Shown here in pieces: positions 9,044 to 17,481 of a DNA stretch of 64,000 nucleotides; the stretch's first letter is position 1; each line of letters opens with the position of its first letter. Below the pieces are notes generated by a model, which saw only the letters and a list, made by a program, of their open reading frames with translations, did not search any database and was not told the DNA's origin. Made by a program: the position numbers and the translations under genes. Location: assembly GCF_014203795.1 (NCBI RefSeq), contig NZ_JACHJU010000006.1, positions 310,001 through 374,000 of the forward strand. The letters run 5' to 3'. The stretch comes from Streptosporangium album. Its GTDB lineage: Bacteria > Actinomycetota > Actinomycetes > Streptosporangiales > Streptosporangiaceae.

Positions 9044-9848
9044 GACCGCTTCCTACGCCCTGGTCCTCGCGGGCGCCCTGGTCATGCTGCTGCCGTTCGC
9101 CGCGGCGCTCAGCAACTCGCTCAAGAGCTTCGCGCAGTACATCCAGGTGCCGCCGACGTGGATCCCCGACCCGGTCCAGTGGGACAACTACGCGGAGGTG
9201 TGGCGGCGCACCCCGTTCGGGCTCTATTTGGCCAACAGCCTCGTGATCGCGGTCCTCGCCGTGGCCGGCAACGTGCTGACCAGCGCCATGGTCGGGCACG
9301 CCCTGGCCAGGATGCGCCTGCCGGGCAAGCAGACGCTGCTCACCATGGCCCTCGGGACCATGATGCTGCCGACCGTCATCACGATCGTGCCGAACTTCCT
9401 GCTGTTCCGCTCGCTGGGCTGGCTGGACACCCTGCTGCCGCTCATCGTGCCGTACTGGCTGGCCACGCCCATCGGGATCTTCCTGATGCGGCAGACCTTC
9501 CTCGGCATCCCCAAGGACTTCGAGGAGGCCGCGGGCCTCGACGGCGCCAATCCCTGGCAGGTGTTCTGGCGGATCCACCTCCCGCTGGCCAAGCCCGCCC
9601 TGGCCACGCTCGCGGTCTTCACGTTCACCACGTCGTGGAAGGCCGTGCTGGAACCCACCATCTACCTCACCTCACCCGAGAACTACACGCTGCCGGTCGG
9701 GGTGCTGAGCCTCAAGGGCCAGTTCGTCGGAAACGACCAGCTCGTCACGGCCGCGGCCATGATGAGCCTGCTGCCGATGCTCGTCGTGTTCGTCCTGGCT
9801 CAGCGCTATTTCGTCCGCGGCACCATGTCCGCGGGACTCAAGGGCTGA
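9036..9848 (+). CDS. carbohydrate ABC transporter permease, second subunit
   Basis: ATG 9036, 270 residues, MalG/UgpE-type permease with about six membrane segments and an EAA loop (KDFEEAAGLDGANPWQVFWR). It forms the pore with the preceding gene product. The stop codon lies in a small hairpin (9840-9855, AAGGGC/GCCCTT), followed by an imperfect repeat of ATCCGATCCGGACCCC before the next gene; this may lower expression of the downstream enzymes but is too weak to call a terminator. Confidence 0.9.
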   Translation: MRKTASYALVLAGALVMLLPFAAALSNSLKSFAQYIQVPPTWIPDPVQWDNYAEVWRRTPFGLYLANSLVIAVLAVAGNVLTSAMVGHALARMRLPGKQTLLTMALGTMMLPTVITIVPNFLLFRSLGWLDTLLPLIVPYWLATPIGIFLMRQTFLGIPKDFEEAAGLDGANPWQVFWRIHLPLAKPALATLAVFTFTTSWKAVLEPTIYLTSPENYTLPVGVLSLKGQFVGNDQLVTAAAMMSLLPMLVVFVLAQRYFVRGTMSAGLKG

Positions 9849-9910
9849 AGCCCTTCCATCCGATCCGGACCCCCATCGATCCGGACCCCATCCGATCCAG
9901 AAAGGAAATC

Positions 9911-10918
9911 GTGACAACAACATCCGGGCTGCGCCTGGGCGTCATCGGTGCGGGCACCATCGCCGAGTTCCATGTGGCCGCCGCACGACAGACAACCGGG
10001 CAGGTGAAGGTCGTCGCGGTGTGCGACGTGCGGGCCGAGGCGGCGGAGAAGCTGGCCGCGGAGGCCGGCGCCCGCGTCTTCACCGACCATCGGGCGATGA
10101 TCGAGGCCGGCGGCCTCGACGCGGTCGTGATCACCGTCCCGCACGCCCTGCACGCCCCGATCACCCTGGACGCCGCCGCGGCCGGGCTGCACGTGCTCGT
10201 GGAGAAGCCGATCGCCACCACGCGCGAGGACGCGATCCGCATGATCGACGCCTGCCGCGCGGCCGGCGTCGTGTTCGCGGTCGGGCACGTCCTGCGCTTC
10301 GTCCCGACGCTGCGCGCCGCGGCCGCCTACCTCGCCTCGGGCGAACTCGGCCACGTCGTCGTGGCCTCGGAACGGCGTACCGCCGACTACGCCGACCCCG
10401 CGCGGCCCCGCTGGTTCCTCGACGCCGGCATGGCCGGCGGCGGGATCGTGCTCAACGTCGGCACCCACAGCATCGACAAGCTCCAGATGCTCGTCGGCTC
10501 GCCGATCGTCGAGGTCACCGGCCACATCGCCGGAGCCGCCGGCGGGTCGGTGGAGACGGAGGCGGTCGCGCTGGCGCGGCACGCCGACGGCACCCGCTCG
10601 ACGATCTCCGTCACCGGCACCGGCCTGCCGTTCACCGACGAGGCCGAGATCGTGTGCGGGGAGGGCGCGGTACGGATCAGCCGAGGCGAGGGCGTCTGGT
10701 CCTTCCGCGGAGGCGTCGCCACCCAGGTGGCCGCTCCCGAACCCGGTGAGATGTCCAGGGCGTTCGCCGCGCAGCTCGCCGACTTCGCGCGGGCCTGCGC
10801 GGCGGGGACCGCGCCCGAGGTCACGCCGGAGTACGCGCTGTCCGTCCTGGACGTCGCCCTCGCCGTCTACGAGTCCGCCCGTCAAGGTTCCACCGTCACA
10901 GTGAAGGGACAGATGTGA
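9911..10918 (+). CDS. Gfo/Idh/MocA family oxidoreductase
   Basis: GTG 9911 after AAAGGAAA gives 335 residues. The N-terminal Rossmann fold has LGVIGAGTIAEFH, and the conserved EKP motif occurs in LVEKPIATT. The C-terminal domain has GGGIVLNVGTHSIDKLQMLVG, where the conserved His is expected. Family members oxidise or reduce sugars, inositols and derivatives with NAD(P). It stands second to the transporter genes and ahead of an isomerase, so it probably converts the imported sugar or one of its monomers. Substrate unknown. Confidence 0.85.
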   Translation: MTTTSGLRLGVIGAGTIAEFHVAAARQTTGQVKVVAVCDVRAEAAEKLAAEAGARVFTDHRAMIEAGGLDAVVITVPHALHAPITLDAAAAGLHVLVEKPIATTREDAIRMIDACRAAGVVFAVGHVLRFVPTLRAAAAYLASGELGHVVVASERRTADYADPARPRWFLDAGMAGGGIVLNVGTHSIDKLQMLVGSPIVEVTGHIAGAAGGSVETEAVALARHADGTRSTISVTGTGLPFTDEAEIVCGEGAVRISRGEGVWSFRGGVATQVAAPEPGEMSRAFAAQLADFARACAAGTAPEVTPEYALSVLDVALAVYESARQGSTVTVKGQM

Positions 10919-11685
10919 ACCCGCTCGCGTTCAGCACGCTCGGCATGCCGGGCGCCCCCGCCGACGAGGTGATCGCGGTGGCCGCCCGGTACGGCTGCGC
11001 CGGCGTGGAGCTGCGCTGCGCCGAAGGTGAGATCGTCTCCCCGGACACATCGCCCGGCGACCTGCGCGCGGTCGCGCGCGCTTTCGACGCCGCCGGAATC
11101 GAGATCGTCGCCGTCTGCTCCTACACCCGCGTGGCGCGGCCGGACGGCGATCCCGTGGCCGAGGTGCTGCGCCACGTTGAGATCGCCGAGGCGCTCGGCT
11201 CGCCGTACGTGCGGGTCTTCGGCGGGGTCGAGGGCCAGGACGACCCGGCCACCACCGCGACTCGGAGGCTCGCGGAGGTGGCGGACCGGCTGCCGGACAA
11301 CGGCGTCGACGTGCTGCTGGAGACCCATGACGTCTTCCTCACCGGCGAGGCGATCGCCGGGGTCCTCGCCGGTGTCGGCTCGCCACGGGTCGGCGCGCTG
11401 TGGGACGTGGTCAACCCGTGGCGCGCGGGGGAGACGGCCGCCGACACGGCGGACACGCTGGCGCCGTACCTGCGGCACGTGCAGATCAAGGACGCGGCGG
11501 CGCCCACCGAGCTCGCGCCGGTGCTGCCGGGACAGGGCGCGGTCGGGGTGCCCGGCGTGCTCGCCGAGCTCGACCGCATCGGATACTCCGGATACCTCGC
11601 GCTGGAGTGGGAGCGCATGTGGTATCCCGACGCGCCCCCGATAGGCGAGGCCCTCGCGGCCTTTCGCCAGGTGATCGGGCGATGA
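10915..11685 (+). CDS. sugar phosphate isomerase/epimerase (AP endonuclease 2 fold)
   Basis: GTG 10915 overlaps the preceding stop; 256 residues. TIM-barrel isomerase of the xylose-isomerase-like family, with metal-ligand positions recognisable in VLLETHDVFL, GALWDVVNPW, YLRHVQIKDA and YLALEWERMW. Such enzymes epimerise or isomerise keto-sugars and inositol derivatives and often pair with Gfo/Idh/MocA enzymes, as here. The specific substrate is not evident. Confidence 0.85.
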   Translation: MNPLAFSTLGMPGAPADEVIAVAARYGCAGVELRCAEGEIVSPDTSPGDLRAVARAFDAAGIEIVAVCSYTRVARPDGDPVAEVLRHVEIAEALGSPYVRVFGGVEGQDDPATTATRRLAEVADRLPDNGVDVLLETHDVFLTGEAIAGVLAGVGSPRVGALWDVVNPWRAGETAADTADTLAPYLRHVQIKDAAAPTELAPVLPGQGAVGVPGVLAELDRIGYSGYLALEWERMWYPDAPPIGEALAAFRQVIGR

Positions 11686-13127
11686 TCCCGCAGGTGGCCT
11701 CGTCGACCCCGGGACAGGGGCTGTTCCCGCTGGACCGGGGCGCGCGGGTGCGCGGTCCGCACGCCGGCACGGCGCGGGAGCTGCTCGGCCTGGCCGCGGA
11801 CGGCGAGGGTCCCGGGGAGATCACCCTCCGCCTCGTGGACGACGCGTCCCTGGGGGAGGAGGGGTACACCCTGACCGTCGCCCCGGAAGGGGTCCAGATC
11901 GGCGCGGCGGGCGTCGCGGGCCTGCGCTGGGGCGTCCAGACGCTGCGCCAGCTCGGTGGGCCCGGCGGCGTGCCGTGCGGCACCGTCCGCGACGTGCCCA
12001 GGTACGCCTGGCGCGGCGTCATGATCGACGTGGCCCGATGGTGGCGCCCGGTCTCGTTCCTGCGCGCGTACGTCGACCTGCTGGCGCTGCACAAGTTCAA
12101 CGTCCTGCACCTGCACCTCACCGACGACCAGGGCTGGCGGTTCGAGGTGCGCGGGCACCCGCGGCTCACCGAGGTCGGGGCCCACCGCGCCGAGTCCCCC
12201 GCCGGCCACGCACGGGAGGGCAGGTTCGACGGCACCCCGCACGGGGGTTTCTACACCCAGCGGGAGCTGCGCGACCTGGTGGACTACGCGGCCGCCCGCG
12301 GTGTGACCGTGGTCCCCGAGATCGAGTTCCCCGGACACTCCCAGGCCGCGATCGCGGCCTGCCCCTGGCTCGGCCACTCGCCGGCCGAACCCGTCGAGGT
12401 GCGGACCTCGTGGGGCATCTCGTCGCACGTGCTCAACGTGAGCGACCGCGCCGCCGGTTTCGCCCGCGACGTGCTCGACGAGCTGTGCGACGTGTTCCCG
12501 TCCCGATTCGTCCATATCGGCGGTGACGAGGTCCGCGGCGACGAATGGGCCGCCAGTCCCGACGCCGCGCGGCGGGTGACGAGCGCCGGGCTCGCCGGGC
12601 CGGCCGCCCTGCACGGCTGGTGGGGGCGGCTCCTCGCCGATCACCTGCGTGGGCTCGGCCGCCGCGCGGTGGCCTGGGACGACATGCTCGACCACGATCC
12701 GCCCGAGGACATGGTGATCATGGCGTGGCGGGGCGTGGACCGGATCGACGCGGCTCTGCGGGCGGGCCACGACGTGGTCGCCGCCCCGCACACGCACACC
12801 TACCTCGACTACGCCGAATCGGACGCTCCCGGAGAGCCGGTCAGCATCGCGGGGCCGCTTCCGTTGGAAACCGTCTACGGATTCGACGCGGGGGACGGGG
12901 TCCTCGGCATGCAGGCCCAGCTCTGGGGCGAGTACCTCCCCACGCGGGAACGCTTCGACTACAACGCCTTTCCCCGCCTCTGCGCCGTCGCCGAGGCCGC
13001 CTGGTCCTCCGGCCGGGACCTCGGCGACTTCACCCGGCGGCTGACCGCCCACCTGCCGCTCCTCGACCGCCTGGGCGTGGGCTACCGGCGGCCACACGAC
13101 GAAGGAGCGCGACATGTTCACCTCTGA
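11682..13127 (+). CDS. beta-N-acetylhexosaminidase, GH20, intracellular
   Basis: ATG 11682 overlaps the preceding stop (ATGA); 481 residues. The GH20 barrel is clear: KFNVLHLHLTDDQGWRFEV, VVPEIEFPGHSQAAIAA and the catalytic Asp-Glu pair D282-E283 in HIGGDEVRGDEW. No signal peptide is present, so it works in the cytoplasm on imported oligosaccharides, releasing terminal GlcNAc, GalNAc or a related sugar. This is the best pointer to the cluster's substrate: an amino-sugar-containing glycan. It overlaps the next gene by 14 bp. Confidence 0.85.
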   Translation: MIPQVASSTPGQGLFPLDRGARVRGPHAGTARELLGLAADGEGPGEITLRLVDDASLGEEGYTLTVAPEGVQIGAAGVAGLRWGVQTLRQLGGPGGVPCGTVRDVPRYAWRGVMIDVARWWRPVSFLRAYVDLLALHKFNVLHLHLTDDQGWRFEVRGHPRLTEVGAHRAESPAGHAREGRFDGTPHGGFYTQRELRDLVDYAAARGVTVVPEIEFPGHSQAAIAACPWLGHSPAEPVEVRTSWGISSHVLNVSDRAAGFARDVLDELCDVFPSRFVHIGGDEVRGDEWAASPDAARRVTSAGLAGPAALHGWWGRLLADHLRGLGRRAVAWDDMLDHDPPEDMVIMAWRGVDRIDAALRAGHDVVAAPHTHTYLDYAESDAPGEPVSIAGPLPLETVYGFDAGDGVLGMQAQLWGEYLPTRERFDYNAFPRLCAVAEAAWSSGRDLGDFTRRLTAHLPLLDRLGVGYRRPHDEGARHVHL

Positions 13128-14139
13128 GCGGGAACTTGAGGACCGGCTGGCCACCCCTTCGGCCGCGCTGGTCACCGACGTCGGCGAGCTGGACGGCGAC
13201 CTCGTCGTGCTCGGTGCCGGCGGCAAGATGGGGCCGAGCCTGGTCCGGCTGGCCCGGCGCGCGCTGGACGCCGCGGGACGGAAGTCCGCCCGCGTGTACG
13301 CCGTGTCGCGCTGGTCGGACGACGCCGCCGCCAAGGCGCTGGCGGACCAGGGCGTCGACGTGGTGCGCCACGACCTGATGGGCGGCGACGACCTGGCCGG
13401 GCTGCCCGACGCGGCGAACGTCGTTTTCATGGTCGGCGCCAAGTTCGGCACGTCGGCCGCGCCGTACCAGGCGTGGGCGGTCAACGCGGCGCTGCCCGCC
13501 GCCGTCGCCCGCCGCTACCGCGACTCGGCGATCACGGCGTTCTCCACCGGCAACGTGTACCCGCTGGTGGACGTGGCCTCCGGAGGTAGCGCGGAGGGCG
13601 ACCAGCCGGGACCGGTGGGGGAGTACGCGATGAGCTGCCTCGGCCGCGAGCGGATCTTCGAACACGCCGCCGCCACGTACGGCACCCGGGTCGCGATCCT
13701 GCGCCTCAACTACGCGGTGGACCTGCGCTACGGCGTGATCGCGGACATCGCCGCCAATGTGGCGGCGGGCGAGCCGGTCGACGTCACGACCGGGCACGTC
13801 AACGTCGTGTGGCAGGGGTATGCGAACGAGGTCGCGCTGCGCTCGTTGCTGCACGCGCGCGCCCCGGAGGCGTTCACGCTCAACCTGACAGGGCCCGAGA
13901 CCGCCTCGGTACGGCGCACGGCCACCCGGCTCGCCGCCGCGCTCGGCGTCGAGGCGGCCTTCACCAGGCGGGAGAGCGGCACGGCGTTGCTGAACGACGC
14001 CTCCCGCTGCCACGGCCTGTTCGGCTATCCGGACGTGCCGCTGGACACGCTGATCGCGTGGCAGGCCGACTGGCTGGCGCGCGGGCTGCCCCTTTCGGGA
14101 AAGCCGACCAAGTTCGCGGTGCGCGACGGGAGGTTCTGA
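13114..14139 (+). CDS. NAD-dependent epimerase/dehydratase-like protein
   Basis: ATG 13114 after GAAGGAG; 341 residues. Short-chain-dehydrogenase (extended) fold: the nucleotide loop is LVVLGAGGKMGPSLVRLARR and a later segment FSTGNVYPLV resembles the substrate-binding strand. The usual YxxxK catalytic pair is not clear (EYAMSCLGRERIF stands in its place, with Tyr but no Lys four residues later), so activity may differ from classical sugar epimerases. It sits between a hexosaminidase and an aldolase-like gene, and may oxidise the released sugar. Function inferred only. Confidence 0.7.
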   Translation: MFTSERELEDRLATPSAALVTDVGELDGDLVVLGAGGKMGPSLVRLARRALDAAGRKSARVYAVSRWSDDAAAKALADQGVDVVRHDLMGGDDLAGLPDAANVVFMVGAKFGTSAAPYQAWAVNAALPAAVARRYRDSAITAFSTGNVYPLVDVASGGSAEGDQPGPVGEYAMSCLGRERIFEHAAATYGTRVAILRLNYAVDLRYGVIADIAANVAAGEPVDVTTGHVNVVWQGYANEVALRSLLHARAPEAFTLNLTGPETASVRRTATRLAAALGVEAAFTRRESGTALLNDASRCHGLFGYPDVPLDTLIAWQADWLARGLPLSGKPTKFAVRDGRF

Positions 14140-14140
14140 G

Positions 14141-15148
14141 ATGTCTATCGACCTGCTCAGGGAGGGGACCGTCATCCCCGCCCATCCGCTGGCACTGACC
14201 GAACGGCGCACGCTCGACGAGCGCCGCCAGCGCGCGCTCACCCGCTACTACCTCGCCTCTGGGGCGGGCGGGGTGGCCGTCGCGGTGCACACGACGCAGT
14301 TCGAGATCCGCCAGGCAGGGCTGCTCCGGCCGGTGCTGGAGATCTCCGCCGACGTGGTCGCGAAGGAGGCGGACCGGCCGTTCGTCATGGTCGCCGGCGC
14401 CTGCGGCGACACCGCGCAGGCCGTCGCCGAGGCGGAGCTGGCGGCGTCGCTGGGCTACCACGCCGTGCTGCTGTCGCCGATGGTGCCGGGCGCGGGTGAG
14501 CCGCAGCTGCTGGAGCGGGCCAGGGCCGTGGGCGAGGTGCTGCCCGTCATCGGCTTCTATCTGCAGGAGGCGGTGGGCGGCCGCAGGTTGAGCCCGTCCT
14601 TCTGGCGCTCGCTGAGCGAGCAGGAGTCCCTGGTGGCCATCAAGATGGCACCCTTCGACCGATACCGCACGCTCGACGTGGTCAGCGCCGTCGTGGCGTC
14701 GGGGCGCGGCGACGGCGTCGCGCTCTACACCGGCAACGACGACAACATCCTGGCCGACCTGCTCACGCCGGTCGCGGGACGCCGCATCGTCGGCGGGCTG
14801 CTCGGTCAGTGGGCCGTGTGGACCCGCGCGGCGGTGCTCATGTTCGAGGAGGTGCGGCAGGCGTGGGCGGGGGACGACCGGGTCCTCCGTTCCCTGCTGG
14901 GCCGTGCCGCCGACCTCACCGACGCCAACGGCGCCGTCTTCGACGTGGCCGGCGGCTTCCACGGCTGTATCGCCGGAGTCCACGAGGTGCTGCGCGGACA
15001 GGGCCTCCTGGCCGGCACGTGGTGCCTCGATCCGGCCGAAGGGCTGTCCCCGGGACAGGCCGAGGAGATCGCCCGGGTCGGCGCCGCCTATCCCTGGCTG
15101 GTCGACGACGACTTCGTCGCCGCCCACCTGGACGACTGGTTGCGCTGA
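14141..15148 (+). CDS. dihydrodipicolinate synthase/aldolase family protein
   Basis: ATG 14141, 2 bp after the preceding stop; 335 residues. TIM-barrel class I aldolase of the DapA/NAL family: AVLLSPMVPGAG, PVIGFYLQEAVGG (Tyr region) and a candidate Schiff-base lysine K168 in VAIKMAPFDRYRT. In sugar clusters such enzymes cleave 2-keto-3-deoxy acids to pyruvate and an aldehyde. With the enolase-superfamily dehydratase encoded convergently, it suggests a non-phosphorylated dehydration-plus-aldol route. Last gene of the operon; a terminator follows. Confidence 0.75.
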   Translation: MSIDLLREGTVIPAHPLALTERRTLDERRQRALTRYYLASGAGGVAVAVHTTQFEIRQAGLLRPVLEISADVVAKEADRPFVMVAGACGDTAQAVAEAELAASLGYHAVLLSPMVPGAGEPQLLERARAVGEVLPVIGFYLQEAVGGRRLSPSFWRSLSEQESLVAIKMAPFDRYRTLDVVSAVVASGRGDGVALYTGNDDNILADLLTPVAGRRIVGGLLGQWAVWTRAAVLMFEEVRQAWAGDDRVLRSLLGRAADLTDANGAVFDVAGGFHGCIAGVHEVLRGQGLLAGTWCLDPAEGLSPGQAEEIARVGAAYPWLVDDDFVAAHLDDWLR

Positions 15149-15283
15149 CCACAGGTGAACCACGGCCTTGGGCACCGAGGCGGGAGACCGAGGCCGCGGG
15201 GCCTGGGGTGCTGAGGCCGGGGCTGGGAGCCTGGGGGTGGGGAGTGCATCCCCGGCCCCGGGCCGCGCAGGCGATTCGGTGAG

Positions 15284-15309
15284 CCGCCGCTCTCGTCAGG
15301 GAGCGGCGG
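15284..15309. terminator. bidirectional terminator between convergent genes
   Basis: CCGCCGCTC and GAGCGGCGG form a perfect 9-bp stem with an 8-base loop, lying between the convergent aldolase and enolase genes. Confidence 0.75.
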
Positions 15310-15328
15310 TTTCACCTTGTCAGACTCG

Positions 15329-16474
15329 TCAGACGCTCCAGTACGCCGTGGAGAGGGCGCGGACCGCGTCCTCGTCCACCTCGACGCCGAGTCCCGGCCC
15401 CGTGGGCACCAGAGCCGTGCCGTCCACGACCTCCACCGTGCTCCCCCCGACATAGGCCGAGTGGACGAACTGCCGTCCGTTGAGGTCGACAGGGGTGTCC
15501 ACGCCGAACGCGGCGAACAGGTGCAGCGAGGCGGCGAACCCGAGATCGGTGTCGGTCAGCCCCGAGCCCATGATGCGCAGCCCCGCGTCCTCGGCGAGCT
15601 GGCACAGCCGGCGGGACAGCGTGAGACCGCCTGAACGCTGGACCTTGGCGATGGCGATGTCGACCGCGTCGAGCTTCACGAACGTGGCCAGGTCGGAGGG
15701 ATGGCGCAGGCTCTCGTCCAGCGCCACGGGCAGGGGGCTCCGGTCCCGCAGCCTGCGCAGCCCGGTGACGTCGTTGGCGGGCAGCGGCTGCTCGAACGCC
15801 GACACGTCCAGGTCGGCGAGCCTGCGCGCCATGCGCAACGCGCCGTCCACGGTGTAGGCCTGATTCGCGTCCACCCAGATGGGCGCGTCCGGGGCCGCCT
15901 CCCTGACCGCCGCCACGACCGAGACGTCCGTCGCCTCGTCGTGCAGGCCTACCTTGACCTTGTACGCGTGATAGCCCTGCGCCCGGCCCTCCTCGACCGC
16001 CTGCCGTACCTCGGCCGGGGTCTGGCCGGCCACGATCCAGCCGAGCGTGATGCGGTCGACGCGGCGCTGGCCCCAGAGCAGGCCGACGGAGACTCCGAGC
16101 GCCCGGCCGAGCAGGTCGTGCAGCGCGATGTCGAGTGCGGACTTGGCGATGGGCGAGCCGATCGTCAGCCCCCGGTTGATCACCCTCTCGTAGGCCGCAC
16201 AGGCGCCGTCGAGATCCCACGCCGGCCGTCCGATCAGCGCGGGAGCGAGGTAGCGGTCGATCGTCGTCGAGATCGACTCCACGGTCTCGTAGGTCCAGGC
16301 GGGCGTCGGCGTCGCCTCCCCCCAGCCGGTCCGCCCTCCGGCCGTCACCTTGACGAGAACCCGTTCGGCGGGCCTCCCCGCCGTGGTGACGCTCCCCCCG
16401 GAAATGCTGAACGACCGGATGGTCGGCAATTCCACGACGAATGTCTCCACCCGCTCGATGACCAGCGAATCCAT
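15329..16474 (-). CDS. mandelate racemase/muconate lactonizing enzyme family protein
   Basis: ATG 16474 after GGGAGA; 381 residues. Enolase superfamily, MR/MLE type: an N-terminal capping domain, then a barrel with the KxK pair K172/K174 (AYKVKVG). Metal ligands lie in WVDANQAY, FEQPL and ALDES. The typical outcome is abstraction of a proton next to a carboxylate, giving dehydration of a sugar acid or epimerisation. Its promoter carries two copies of the regulon palindrome, tying it to the operon on the opposite strand. Together with the DapA-like protein it could complete a sugar-acid degradation route. Substrate unknown. Confidence 0.85.
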   Translation of the reverse strand: MDSLVIERVETFVVELPTIRSFSISGGSVTTAGRPAERVLVKVTAGGRTGWGEATPTPAWTYETVESISTTIDRYLAPALIGRPAWDLDGACAAYERVINRGLTIGSPIAKSALDIALHDLLGRALGVSVGLLWGQRRVDRITLGWIVAGQTPAEVRQAVEEGRAQGYHAYKVKVGLHDEATDVSVVAAVREAAPDAPIWVDANQAYTVDGALRMARRLADLDVSAFEQPLPANDVTGLRRLRDRSPLPVALDESLRHPSDLATFVKLDAVDIAIAKVQRSGGLTLSRRLCQLAEDAGLRIMGSGLTDTDLGFAASLHLFAAFGVDTPVDLNGRQFVHSAYVGGSTVEVVDGTALVPTGPGLGVEVDEDAVRALSTAYWSV

Positions 16475-16486
16475 GATTCTCCCAAT

Positions 16487-16502
16487 GAAATGAATTCATG
16501 CT
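16487..16502. promoter_or_regulatory. putative operator 5 of the sugar regulon
   Basis: GAAATGAATTCATGCT, 13 of 16 matches with a perfect ATGAATTCAT core, 12 bp upstream of the enolase-family start codon and 74 bp from operator 6. Confidence 0.6.
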
Positions 16503-16560
16503 CGTTTCTTTTATGGCAATGCCCTCAACCTAGCATGCCGGAAATGGCTCACGAATTAAT

Positions 16561-16576
16561 GGAATGAATTCATTGC
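16561..16576. promoter_or_regulatory. putative operator 6 of the sugar regulon
   Basis: GGAATGAATTCATTGC, 15 of 16 matches to the shared palindrome with a perfect 12-bp core, upstream of the enolase-family gene. Confidence 0.7.
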
Positions 16577-16837
16577 CCCTGTTGTCGAGTTCCGGCGTGG
16601 ACTGAATCCCGCCCTGCCCGGCTCGCGTACGCCCGCGTCGTCGCCGGCGCCCCGACGAGACGCCCTCCGCGGCGGTCTCGGGCCCGGATACGCCCGTCCT
16701 TGCCGTGAGTCAATGGGGCCGCAGGCCGGCTGCGGTCGGGAAGGTGGGCGCGTCCCTCCGGCCGGAGAGGGGGCCCTGCGCCCCGTAGGCGTGAAAGCAT
16801 GTTATGGACATCTGCCGCCCTCCGAGGAGGACCGAAG
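16577..16837. other. intergenic, nothing recognised
   Basis: GC-rich spacer between the enolase-family promoter region and the DUF1876 gene. No gene or clear site seen. Confidence 0.4.
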
Positions 16838-17119
16838 ATGATCGGCAAGCGCTGGAATGTCACCATCGACATCACCGAACACGGTGATGACACTCATGCC
16901 CGTGCCGCACTGGCCGTTCCGGCCGTGGTCAGCGTTTCGGGCGCGGGACATGCTCGCCGCGGTCCGGACGACCGGCTCGTTCCCGAGATCGGCGACGAAC
17001 CGGCCGCCGCACGCGCCCTCGCCAGGCTCGGCCAAGGAGCTGATCAGAAGATCGTTTCTCGGGAAGAAGGCGATCGTTCGCGTCAACATGAGTTGACGGT
17101 GACCTCTCTGTCAACCTAA
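16838..17119 (+). CDS. DUF1876 domain protein, probably truncated at its 3' end
   Basis: ATG 16838 after GAGGAGGACC. Residues 1-70 follow the DUF1876 pattern (GKRWNVTIDITEHGDDTHA, then PEIGDEPAAARALARL), a small actinobacterial domain of unknown function with a double-stranded-RNA-binding-like fold. The last ~25 residues (from GADQKIV) do not resemble the usual ending, and this part reads through the operator-like palindromes at 17081-17127. The true 3' end was therefore probably lost by a deletion and the reading frame now ends by chance. Role unknown. Confidence 0.6.
   Translation: MIGKRWNVTIDITEHGDDTHARAALAVPAVVSVSGAGHARRGPDDRLVPEIGDEPAAARALARLGQGADQKIVSREEGDRSRQHELTVTSLST
17081..17098. 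promoter_or_regulatory. palindromic operator-like site A
   Basis: CGTCAAC-ATGA-GTTGACG, perfect 7-bp arms. It lies just upstream of a similar palindrome and of a truncated DUF998 gene. TTGAC/GTCAA arms of this kind are common in MarR-type operators; no regulator gene is adjacent. Confidence 0.5.
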
Positions 17120-17127
17120 ATTGACAG
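17108..17127. promoter_or_regulatory. palindromic operator-like site B
   Basis: CTGTCAA-CCTAAA-TTGACAG, perfect 7-bp arms, 62 bp upstream of the ATG at 17190. It probably controlled the DUF998 gene that is now only a fragment. Confidence 0.55.
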
Positions 17128-17189
17128 GCATGGGCGATCTTCCACGTTTCGGACCCCCGCCCGCTGAAATCTCATCCCGATCGGATCGG

Positions 17190-17366
17190 ATGAATGCATC
17201 GACGAAGAAGCTGCTCGTTTGCGGCGCGATCGGCGGCCCGCTGTTCGTCATCGCCTTCCTCATCGAGGGCGTCACCCGCGCCGACTACGACCCACTCCGT
17301 CATCCGGTCAGTTCACCGGCTCTGGGCCCGTCCGGGTGGATGCAGATCGCCGACTTCCTCCTCTAA
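17190..17366 (+). pseudogene. DUF998 membrane protein, N-terminal fragment
   Basis: ATG 17190 begins MNASTKKLLVCGAIGGPLF, a first membrane helix, then TRADYDPLRHPVSS and GPSGWMQIADFLL, the conserved start of DUF998 family membrane proteins of about 200 residues. The frame stops after 58 residues and nothing of the later helices is visible, so the gene is truncated. A 120-bp gap leads to the end of the convergent transglycosylase gene. Confidence 0.65.
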
Positions 17367-17481
17367 GGCCGCGCAGATTTCACCTGACGCGGTATTCCCG
17401 CCGGTCGAAAACGCGTTCGATCCGATGGCGGGCTCAGGGAGACACCGGACGGATATCCGGGTCCGCCCAGCTCGGAAACCG

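Noticed and set aside
9840..9855. Terminator after the second permease gene
   Set aside because: A 6-bp stem without a T run, inside an operon with close gene spacing; at most it tunes expression.
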